Part shown: piece by piece, positions 7,637-13,888 of the stretch
Layout: each line of letters starts with the position of its first letter
How positions within the stretch are numbered: position 1 is the stretch's first letter
Assembly (NCBI GenBank): GCA_027002375.1
Contig: JALWZX010000054.1
Location: 1 to 14,102, forward strand
DNA length: 14,102 nucleotides
Direction of reading: 5' to 3'
Origin: a candidate division WWE3 bacterium
GTDB lineage: Bacteria > Patescibacteriota > WWE3 > 2-01-FULL-39-13
Notes under the pieces: generated by a model
Seen by the model: the letters and a program-made list of their open reading frames with translations, nothing else
What the model was told of the DNA's origin: nothing
Databases searched by the model: none
Translations under genes and position numbers: made by a program

Positions 7637-8458
7637 TTAATTTATTGAAGCAATTAATTTAACTAATTCTGTTTTTATTACTTTTAGTTGAGTTTTTATG
7701 CTATTGGCGTCATCTTTTATTTCAGGGATTGTTGCCTTTATCTCGTCTAAACTCATTGTTTCTAGGTTTGAGTATTTAGTTTCAAATTCATCAATGCTTT
7801 CTGAGACTGCATCAACATCCTTTCTTATTTTTGTTAGTTGTGCCCGCTCTTCTTTCACATCAAATCCAGCATCTTCTTGTTCTGTTATTTTTTCATCTAT
7901 TTTGTCTAATGCTGTATAGACAGTTTCTACCACTTTTTGGTATCTAGCGTCAGTAAGCACTGCGCGTCTTTTTATTCTTTCAAGAGCAAGTACCTGTCTT
8001 TTCTCTAATTCTTTGTTTACAATCTTTTGTAAATCTTCTGGGGAAGTTTCTTTCCACTTATTTTGCAATTCCTCAAATTTATTCAATCTCTCTTGTCTCA
8101 ATTCCTTTAAATTTTTAGCAATATCGTTGTTCGTTTTTTGATTTTGAAGGTTTTTTAATTGCTTCAGTTGATCTAATTGTTTTACCTGATCAACTTGATT
8201 AATCTGTTCCTGAACCTGAGTTCCTGCTTTATTCATCTGACCCGTTGTATCTTTGGCTTCTTTTACAGCTTCTATCTGTGACTTAACTTGATTTGCAACA
8301 TTTTGAGTTTCATGCGTGTTTTCTTTATTTTGCTCAGATTGAGCATTCGCGAATTTTGGAAATAAACCTGTTGCCATTACTAATAGAAAAACTATTAGTA
8401 CAGATAACATTTTAAATGATTTGGTGGTTGAAAATTTTATATGATTTGTCATAGACAT
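7637..8458 (-). CDS. Secreted coiled-coil protein, function unknown
   Basis: The first 39 residues form a classical Sec signal peptide: basic N-region (HIKFSTTKSFK), hydrophobic core (residues about 18-32) and an ANA|Q-type signal peptidase I site after residue 39. The mature part, about 234 residues, is almost entirely charged and helical with Gln/Lys/Glu-rich heptad-like patterning. The segments at about 55-135 and 140-270 look like coiled coil. No cysteines, enzymatic motif or anchor are visible. The start ATG-8458 is supported by a -10-like TAAAAT 7 nt upstream; ATG-8452 (the third codon) is an alternative. It is the first gene of a coupled pair with the membrane protein that follows after 1 bp. 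The pair is placed between uvrB and uvrA on the same strand. I do not recognise the family and assign no function. Confidence 0.78.
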   Translation of the reverse strand: MSMTNHIKFSTTKSFKMLSVLIVFLLVMATGLFPKFANAQSEQNKENTHETQNVANQVKSQIEAVKEAKDTTGQMNKAGTQVQEQINQVDQVKQLDQLKQLKNLQNQKTNNDIAKNLKELRQERLNKFEELQNKWKETSPEDLQKIVNKELEKRQVLALERIKRRAVLTDARYQKVVETVYTALDKIDEKITEQEDAGFDVKEERAQLTKIRKDVDAVSESIDEFETKYSNLETMSLDEIKATIPEIKDDANSIKTQLKVIKTELVKLIASIN

Positions 8459-8465
8459 TAATACT

Positions 8466-8471
8466 ATTTTA
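8466..8471 (-). promoter_or_regulatory. -10-like element of the secreted-protein operon
   Basis: TAAAAT on the minus strand lies 7 nt before ATG-8458, a spacing that would place transcription start at the start codon. A TTGTAT 18 bp upstream could serve as -35. A second TATAAT occurs further upstream in the same 131-bp gap, so the exact promoter is uncertain. Confidence 0.35.
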
Positions 8472-8589
8472 CACTAATTTCACAATTATATACAATACCC
8501 AAATATATGTTATCAAAAATATGCACATCAAATATTGTACTATAATCTGGTGCTATTGATTTAAGTTTGTGAATATTGGGTTGGTCGTA

Positions 8590-10680
8590 TTAGCCAATAG
8601 ACGTGCCCTTTTTTAGTTCCCTGATTTTGTCCCTATATTCGGCAGCAATCTCAAATTCTAAAAGTTCTGCAGCTTTTTTCATTTTCTTTTCTAGTTCTTT
8701 TATCAAAGCTTTTTGTTTTTTGGAACTCATAGTTCTATATTCGTAATCTTTCACATTAAATTCAACCGTATCATCTTTCTTATCAATCTCTAAAATTCGC
8801 CCACGAATGGGCTTTGTAATACTTTGTGGTTTAATATTGTGCTTTTTATTATATTCAATTTGAACTTTTCGTCTTCGCTCAACCTCATCAATAGCTTTTT
8901 TCATTGACTTAGTAACCTTGTCAGCATACATTGCAACTTCGCCTTGAACATGTCGCGCTGCCCTACCCATTGTTTGAATTAAAGACGTTTCACTTCTCAA
9001 AAAGCCCTCTTTATCAGCGTCCAAAATTGCGACTAATGAAACTTCAGGTAAATCTAACCCTTCCCTAAGAAGATTTATACCAACTAAAACATCATATTCA
9101 CCTTTTCTTAAATTATCTAAGATATCTGAACGTTCTAAAGTTTCAACATCGCTATGTAAATAAGCAACTTTGTATCCCTTATCACCTAAAAATTCAGATA
9201 AATCTTCAGCCATTCGTTTAGTTAATGTTGTAACTAGCACCCTTTCTTTTTTGCTAATGCGGTCAGAAATTCGTTTTTCTAAATCAGCAATTTGCCCTTT
9301 AGTTGGTAAAATAGTAATCTTTGGGTCAACAAGTCCTGTTGGTCTAACAATTAATTCTACAACTTGCTTACTACGATTTATTTCCCATTCAGCAGGTGTT
9401 GCAGAAGCATATGTTGTAATTCCCATTCTTCTTTCAAATTCATCAAACCTTAATGGTCGATTATCTAAAGCTGACGGTAATCTAAAACCATAATCAATAA
9501 GAGTTTGTTTGCGTGATTTATCACCATTATACATACCGCGAATTTGAGGTATGGTAATATGCGATTCGTCTATTATTAATAGATAATCGTCTCGATTTCC
9601 ACCAAAAAGATAATCTAATAATGAATAAGGTGCTTCACCAGGTTTACGACCGTCAAAATATCTAGAATAATTCTCTATGCCTTTACAATATCCGATCTCT
9701 TGCATCATTTCTAAATCGTAGTTCGTTTTTTGCTCAAGTCTGTATGCTTCTAACTTTTTACCCTGAGAATTAAGCTCTTTTAGCCTTATTTGCAAATCAT
9801 GTTGTATCTCTTTTATAGCCTTTTCATAAGTATCTTCTGGAGCTATATAATGTTTTGCTGGGTAAATTTTTATTTCGTCAGAAAATTTGCTTGTAGTTTT
9901 CGAAAAATCTTCTTGTGCTTTGGTTAATTTATTGGGGGAATTCACAGCTTGATCTTCATTCGTCAGTTGATTTATTAATTCATTTGTTAAAGTTTCGCCA
10001 GACACAGGATCAAAATATGAAAGTGTATCAATTCTGTCGCCCAGAAACTCTACCTTTACCGCAAAATGTTCATACGCAGGAAATATGTCAACAATATTAC
10101 CGTGAACTCTATAGGTTCCACGTTTAAAATCATAATCATTTCTTTCATAATATAGTGAGTGCAGCCTTTTAAAAAGACCATTCATACGCAGTCGTATACC
10201 TAGTTTTAGTCGAATCACAGAATTTTTATAGACATCTGGTGAACCGATATTGTAAATGCTCGATACAGATGCAACAACAATTACATCTTTTCTATTTATA
10301 AGCGATGTAGTTGTAGAAAGTCGCAATTTATCAATTTCTTCATTAATATCGGCGTCTTTTTCAATATATGTGTCTGTTGCGGGCAAATAACTTTCAGGTT
10401 GATAATAATCATAGTAACTTACAAAATATTCCACAGCATTTTCAGGAAAAAATTCTCTAAATTCTTGAAATAATTGCCCGGCCAAAGTTTTATTATGTGA
10501 AATAATGAGAGTTGGTTTTTGAATTTGTTCAATGACATTGGCCATGACAAAAGTCTTACCTGAGCCTGTAACACCAAGTAGGGTTTGATCATAAAAACCT
10601 TTTTGAATTCCACTAATTAAATTTTTAATAGCCTTAGGTTGATCACCTGCTGGCTTATATGAAGATTTTAATTTAAACAT
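8590..10680 (-). CDS. uvrB: Excinuclease ABC subunit B
   Basis: UvrB is the helicase-like subunit that verifies damage and recruits UvrC. Visible: Walker A GVTGSGKT (36-43); the aromatic damage-probing beta-hairpin with YYDYYQPESYLP (89-100) and DINEEIDKLR; Walker B DESH (371-374); helicase motif VI QTMGRAARH (569-577); and a C-terminal UVR domain (about 655-690) for UvrC contact. It is full length at 696 residues. One oddity is about 35 polar residues (about 232-268, rich in Asn, Thr, Lys) inserted between DPVSGETL and the IYPAKHY segment, where the classical protein has a short link. The start ATG-10680 gives the standard MFKLKSSYKPAGDQPKAI beginning. No Shine-Dalgarno is present. It is the first gene of the minus-strand block and diverges from lexA across a 409-bp gap. 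Confidence 0.97.
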   Translation of the reverse strand: MFKLKSSYKPAGDQPKAIKNLISGIQKGFYDQTLLGVTGSGKTFVMANVIEQIQKPTLIISHNKTLAGQLFQEFREFFPENAVEYFVSYYDYYQPESYLPATDTYIEKDADINEEIDKLRLSTTTSLINRKDVIVVASVSSIYNIGSPDVYKNSVIRLKLGIRLRMNGLFKRLHSLYYERNDYDFKRGTYRVHGNIVDIFPAYEHFAVKVEFLGDRIDTLSYFDPVSGETLTNELINQLTNEDQAVNSPNKLTKAQEDFSKTTSKFSDEIKIYPAKHYIAPEDTYEKAIKEIQHDLQIRLKELNSQGKKLEAYRLEQKTNYDLEMMQEIGYCKGIENYSRYFDGRKPGEAPYSLLDYLFGGNRDDYLLIIDESHITIPQIRGMYNGDKSRKQTLIDYGFRLPSALDNRPLRFDEFERRMGITTYASATPAEWEINRSKQVVELIVRPTGLVDPKITILPTKGQIADLEKRISDRISKKERVLVTTLTKRMAEDLSEFLGDKGYKVAYLHSDVETLERSDILDNLRKGEYDVLVGINLLREGLDLPEVSLVAILDADKEGFLRSETSLIQTMGRAARHVQGEVAMYADKVTKSMKKAIDEVERRRKVQIEYNKKHNIKPQSITKPIRGRILEIDKKDDTVEFNVKDYEYRTMSSKKQKALIKELEKKMKKAAELLEFEIAAEYRDKIRELKKGTSIG

Positions 10681-10684
10681 AGTA

Positions 10685-10724
10685 ATTATAATTCAAGACT
10701 AGTCGTATAAGTTCAACATTATAC
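10685..10724 (-). promoter_or_regulatory. uvrB promoter region with inverted repeat GTATAA-N8-TTATAC
   Basis: Two TATAAT hexamers lie upstream of uvrB on the minus strand: one at 10690-10685, only 4 nt from the ATG, and one at 10723-10718. The second lies inside a 6-bp perfect inverted repeat, GTATAA (10705-10710) and TTATAC (10719-10724). TTATACGA (10710-10703) is shared with the uvrA upstream region. An inverted repeat overlapping a -10 element is what an SOS operator would look like, but neither the Gram-positive CGAAC-N4-GTTCG box nor the E. coli CTG-N10-CAG box is present. Confidence 0.45.
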
Positions 10725-10818
10725 TAATTAAAATGGTTAAGTTTACGTAATTTTACCTATAGTTTGACCTTCAAAATGCATTATACACCATTAGTTTTTG
10801 TTACAATAAGTATGTTTG

Positions 10819-10839
10819 ATGTTTTGGGAATGTTTTGGG
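10819..10839 (+). repeat. 11-bp tandem pair, ATGTTTTGGG twice
   Basis: ATGTTTTGGG occurs at 10819-10828 and again at 10830-10839, an 11-bp period or one helical turn. It lies directly upstream of the -35 hexamer of the candidate lexA leader promoter. Same-face spacing next to a promoter is compatible with a protein-binding site. It may also be chance. Confidence 0.4.
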
Positions 10840-10841
10840 TG

Positions 10842-10870
10842 TTGACGGCTTCGGGTATTATTCGTAGATT
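10842..10870 (+). promoter_or_regulatory. Candidate promoter reading through repeat copy 2 towards lexA
   Basis: TTGACG (10842-10847) and TAGATT (10865-10870) are separated by exactly 17 bp. Transcription would start near 10877, the first base of repeat copy 2, and would place the whole repeat in a roughly 210-nt leader of lexA. The -35 is strong and the -10 only moderate. Confidence 0.45.
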
Positions 10871-10877
10871 AGAGATA

Positions 10878-10999
10878 ATAGTAAATACCGACAGCCTACA
10901 CGCAGTCGCCGTTTTGTATTTAACTCGCTAAAGCGAGTTCGGATACACCGAAACAACTTCTTCTGATTGTTTACACAATCAGCAGTTACGAAAAGTAAA
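10878..10999 (-). repeat. Multi-hairpin interspersed repeat, copy 2 (inverted relative to copy 1)
   Basis: This is the reverse complement of 1535-1659 with about 85% identity by hand alignment. All four hairpins are kept: CGAC-A-GC / GC-A-GTCG (10889-10908), AACTCGC / GCGAGTT with TAAA loop (10922-10939), TTCGG / CCGAA with ATACA loop (10938-10952), and CTGATTGT / ACAATCAG with TTAC loop (10963-10982). The arms of the last hairpin are identical to copy 1. Differences cluster in loops and linkers, although hairpin 2 has lost its innermost base pair and hairpin 4 its outermost. The element lies between uvrB and lexA. Its orientation relative to lexA is the same as copy 1 relative to the PF04020 gene. 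Confidence 0.85.
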
Positions 11000-11089
11000 A
11001 TAGTTAAGCAATATTTAGTAGAAGCGGAAAACATGTTATCACATATTTTTTCGCCAAGATAATCTACTAGATAAAGCAAACCTTCTATC
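11000..11089 (+). promoter_or_regulatory. lexA proximal upstream region
   Basis: These 90 bp between the repeat and the lexA start hold an AACATGTT palindrome (11030-11037) and a direct repeat of AGATAA 12 bp apart (11057-11062 and 11069-11074). The second AGATAA ends 15 nt before the ATG. No Shine-Dalgarno is present. Either element could be an autoregulatory site, but neither is seen upstream of uvrA, uvrB or uvrC. Only weak promoter matches were found here. Confidence 0.3.
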
Positions 11090-11710
11090 ATGCCTGTATA
11101 TTTATACCCACGACAACAAGAAATTTACGACTTTTTAAAACAATACATACAAAAAACGGGAACTGCCCCTACTCTAAAACAAATAGCAGAAGCAATGAAT
11201 CTAAAATCATTAGCAACAGTATCTGAGCATTTAGATGCATTAGAAAACAAAGGTTTAATTGAAAGAATGTTCGGTGAAGCAAGAGGAATTCGAATACTAG
11301 AAGGTACTGATGCAATATACGACCCTATTGAAGCAATTCAGGTGCCTGTTGTAGGCTATATAGCAGCTGGTGAACCAATCAAGGCAATTGAAGATACTAC
11401 GATGACTGCTACAATACCAGCCGATATGGTTAGCAGAACAAAGCGAACATTTATACTACAGGTGGTAGGAGACTCAATGATTGATGCTCACATATGTGAC
11501 GGTGATCAAGTTATATGTGAACAGGTAAATGTAGCAAACAATGGCGAAATTGTGGTAGCAGTTATCGATAAAGAATTTGCGACATTAAAGAGATTCTACA
11601 AAGAAAAAGACAGAATAAGATTACAGCCAGAAAATTCAAAAATGGACCCAATCTATGCAACAAATGTAGAAATAAAGGGTAAAGTTATTGGGGTTATTAG
11701 AAAGTACTAA
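11090..11710 (+). CDS. lexA: LexA-type SOS repressor
   Basis: LexA represses DNA-damage genes until RecA-ssDNA triggers its self-cleavage. The N-terminal winged helix-turn-helix is clear (YPRQQEIYDFL to RGIRIL, residues 6-70; recognition region about 28-51, APTLKQIAEAMNLKS). The cleavage site is the Ala93-Gly94 bond in VGYIAAGEPI. The catalytic dyad is Ser129 in VVGDSMID and Lys167 in ATLKRF. The 206-residue length is normal, and all parts needed for autoproteolysis are present. The ATG at 11090 fits the family start. lexA diverges from uvrB, a natural target, and is followed tail to tail by an unknown gene with only 2 bp between the stop codons. The recognition helix differs enough from the E. 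coli and Bacillus proteins that the operator sequence cannot be predicted, which fits the absence of a known SOS box nearby. Confidence 0.95.
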   Translation: MPVYLYPRQQEIYDFLKQYIQKTGTAPTLKQIAEAMNLKSLATVSEHLDALENKGLIERMFGEARGIRILEGTDAIYDPIEAIQVPVVGYIAAGEPIKAIEDTTMTATIPADMVSRTKRTFILQVVGDSMIDAHICDGDQVICEQVNVANNGEIVVAVIDKEFATLKRFYKEKDRIRLQPENSKMDPIYATNVEIKGKVIGVIRKY

Positions 11711-11712
11711 GA

Positions 11713-12699
11713 TTATATTGAAAGAATATCTCTTAGTATGTAATTTAAATTATGTCTCATAGTTACTAGTTTTGTTAGATTACCTTGAGTCTTTTGTAAG
11801 TTGTATGGAAATAAGAAAGCATTTCTACCCGAATCGTATACCATAGTAGGGGACATTGATTGTACTGGTCTATAAAAATTCATGGTGTATATTGCATTTC
11901 CATCTTTTTGTAGTACATCTAAAGATAACCTGAGAAGTTCTAGCATTGCATATTGGTCTTCTGTAAGATAATTAGAAAACCAGGGTGTAAAGAATTCTGT
12001 AACCAACGTATCACCGGTATCCACAACAATTCGTTTGTGTTTTGAGTCAGAGGTTTTAGATGAATTGGCTTCTAACAATCCATCATGGTTTATCATAGCA
12101 TTATTTACATTCGGTAAAACCATTTCTATATATTTCACGATTGTTTTGACCATGTCAGTAGGAACTTGAATCTCATATTTTGTGACAATTCTTTGTTCCA
12201 TAGCTAATAATGACGTAGTATTGTTTAGTTCTATCCATAAACCACTATTTTTGTATGAGAAGCTAACTTCATTTATAATCTGTATTTTTTCAGTTCCTTC
12301 TAAAGACTTAGATCGTGCGAAATTAATTAGTATTTTCCCAACTTCATCTATGTCAGGATAGACAACCTTATGTGAATCCGGTGGAGATGCTGGGGAATAT
12401 TCTTCATGGTTGCTATCAATTTGTTGGATATCAGAATTACCCCCTTCAGTATCAGGCTGGTTATCAGTAAAGTCTACATATGGTTCTTCTAATACGATTA
12501 TATCTTCTGGGTCTATTGCTATATGTATATTATTTGCGCTAGGGTTAGGATATGCTATTTGAAGTATGTGCTCATGAATTTTATTAAAAGTATGTGAAAT
12601 CCTTCTTAATTCTAATTCTGGTGTATTCTGTATAGTTGGCAAATCTTTTTTATCAATAATAGACACAATTTCCCACTTATTATTTGGTATTTCACTCAT
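11713..12699 (-). CDS. Unrecognised acidic protein, head to head with the helicase gene
   Basis: I do not recognise a family for these 328 residues. There is no signal peptide or membrane helix, so it is probably cytoplasmic. It appears to have two folded parts: residues 1-77, and about 112-328 with alternating hydrophobic strands and helices. They are joined by an acidic, Ser/Pro-rich linker (about 78-111). Features worth noting are FTPWFSNYLTEDQYAMLELL (about 237-256) and the aromatic segment YTMNFYRPVQSMSP (271-284). No catalytic motif is evident. The start ATG-12699 is 19 bp from the helicase start, with a -10-like TATTCT 7 nt upstream. The stop is 2 bp from the lexA stop. Position between lexA and a helicase suggests, but does not show, a damage-response role. 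Confidence 0.7.
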   Translation of the reverse strand: MSEIPNNKWEIVSIIDKKDLPTIQNTPELELRRISHTFNKIHEHILQIAYPNPSANNIHIAIDPEDIIVLEEPYVDFTDNQPDTEGGNSDIQQIDSNHEEYSPASPPDSHKVVYPDIDEVGKILINFARSKSLEGTEKIQIINEVSFSYKNSGLWIELNNTTSLLAMEQRIVTKYEIQVPTDMVKTIVKYIEMVLPNVNNAMINHDGLLEANSSKTSDSKHKRIVVDTGDTLVTEFFTPWFSNYLTEDQYAMLELLRLSLDVLQKDGNAIYTMNFYRPVQSMSPTMVYDSGRNAFLFPYNLQKTQGNLTKLVTMRHNLNYILRDILSI

Positions 12700-12718
12700 A
12701 TATTGTAGAATAAATTAA
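12684..12718. promoter_or_regulatory. Overlapping divergent promoters with leaderless geometry
   Basis: Only 19 bp (12700-12718) separate the two start codons. Rightward: TTGGTA (12684-12689), 16-bp spacer, TAGAAT (12706-12711), then 7 nt to ATG-12719. Leftward: TATTCT (12712-12707), then 7 nt to ATG-12699, with no clear -35. The two -10 hexamers overlap over 12707-12711 on opposite strands, so polymerase could occupy only one at a time. Confidence 0.45.
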
Positions 12719-13888
12719 ATGAACTTAAACTTCACAAAAGATCAAAAAATAGCTTTAGAAAAACTAATTTCTTGGTACAAAAATGATTTTAACAATTATA
12801 TAACACTTGGTGGTTATGCGGGAACAGGCAAAACAACATTAATAACTTATTATCGCAACATGTTGCACAAAGAAAATCCAGAGTTAAAAGTAGCATTTTG
12901 TAGCTATACAGGCAAAGCAGTACGAGTTTTGAAGAAAAAGATAGAAGAAACTAAGGCAATATATTCAGACGACACCGTTTCAACTATTCACTCTTTAATA
13001 TATTCGCCAATTGAAAATGAGAGACAGATAATTATTGGGTGGAAATTAAAAGACAAATCTAAAGTAAATGTAGATTTGATAATAATTGATGAATCCTCTA
13101 TGATTGATCAAGAAATATGGCGAGATTTAGTGTCATTTAAAATTCCAATAATTGCGGTTGGTGATCATGGTCAATTACCACCAATAAAGGGTAAATTCAA
13201 TCTTATTCAAAAGCCTATGATTTCCTTAACTAAAATTCATAGACAAGCAGAAAATAACCCGATTATAAAGGTTTCAATTTACGCTAGAAAAGACGGTAGA
13301 ATTCCCATAAAAAAATATTCAAATACAGTCATAAAATATTCGAAAAGTGATATGGAAGCTCAAGATATGTTTGATGAAATTGCAAGAAGTTTTAACAATG
13401 ATATATTAATTTTGTGTGGGTACAATAATACGAGGGTTAGACTTAATAAGTTTATTAGGAATTCACTAGAAATATACTCACCTACCCCAACATTTGGTGA
13501 CAGAGTAATTTGCTTGAGAAACAATCATGAAAAACAAATTTACAATGGAATGTTCGGTACAATTCAATCAATAAAAAGTGAAGACCAAAAAAGATATTAC
13601 GCAGAAATAAACATGGAAGATGGCCAATTGTATATTGGTAAAATATTAAAAGAACAATTTAACAACAAAGAGTCATTAAATTTTACTAATAAGCGTCGCC
13701 TAACTTTAGATACAGATTTATTTGATTTCGGTTATGCGATAACTGTTCACAAAGCCCAAGGTAGCGAATCAAATCGGGTAGTGGTTTTAGAAGAAAGATT
13801 TAAGCAAATGAACGATGAACAATATAAAAGATGGTTATATACGGCAGTTACACGAGCACAGAAAGAATTGTATGTTGTAGGGGATTAA
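12719..13888 (+). CDS. SF1B DNA helicase, Dda/RecD-like
   Basis: This is an ATP-dependent 5'-to-3' type DNA helicase of superfamily 1B. Motifs in order: Q-motif region FTKDQKIAL (5-13); Walker A GYAGTGKTT (32-40); motif Ia CSYTGKAV (61-68); Walker B DESSMID (124-130); motif III GDHGQLPP (148-155); motif IV IHRQ (173-176); a C-terminal UvrD_C_2-like module with motif V ITVHKAQGSE (341-350); and motif VI YTAVTRAQKEL (374-384). At 389 residues it is compact, close to the short Dda-like helicases of phages and small bacterial genomes rather than RecD2, which carries long N-terminal HhH domains. It could act in recombination, fork restart or repair. The ATG at 12719 is favoured because a -10-like hexamer sits 7 nt before it. 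It ends in TAA with motif VI close to the C-terminus, as is normal for this type. Confidence 0.88.
   Translation: MNLNFTKDQKIALEKLISWYKNDFNNYITLGGYAGTGKTTLITYYRNMLHKENPELKVAFCSYTGKAVRVLKKKIEETKAIYSDDTVSTIHSLIYSPIENERQIIIGWKLKDKSKVNVDLIIIDESSMIDQEIWRDLVSFKIPIIAVGDHGQLPPIKGKFNLIQKPMISLTKIHRQAENNPIIKVSIYARKDGRIPIKKYSNTVIKYSKSDMEAQDMFDEIARSFNNDILILCGYNNTRVRLNKFIRNSLEIYSPTPTFGDRVICLRNNHEKQIYNGMFGTIQSIKSEDQKRYYAEINMEDGQLYIGKILKEQFNNKESLNFTNKRRLTLDTDLFDFGYAITVHKAQGSESNRVVVLEERFKQMNDEQYKRWLYTAVTRAQKELYVVGD

Noticed and set aside
10858..11091. A 77-codon minus-strand reading frame across repeat copy 2, with a similar peptide (CVNNQ.KLFR..RTRFSE) readable through copy 1 on the plus strand.
   Set aside because: The peptide similarity follows from the DNA repeat itself. 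The frames differ in start, end and flanks, copy 1 has no matching N-terminus, and the sequence is better explained by conserved hairpin arms.
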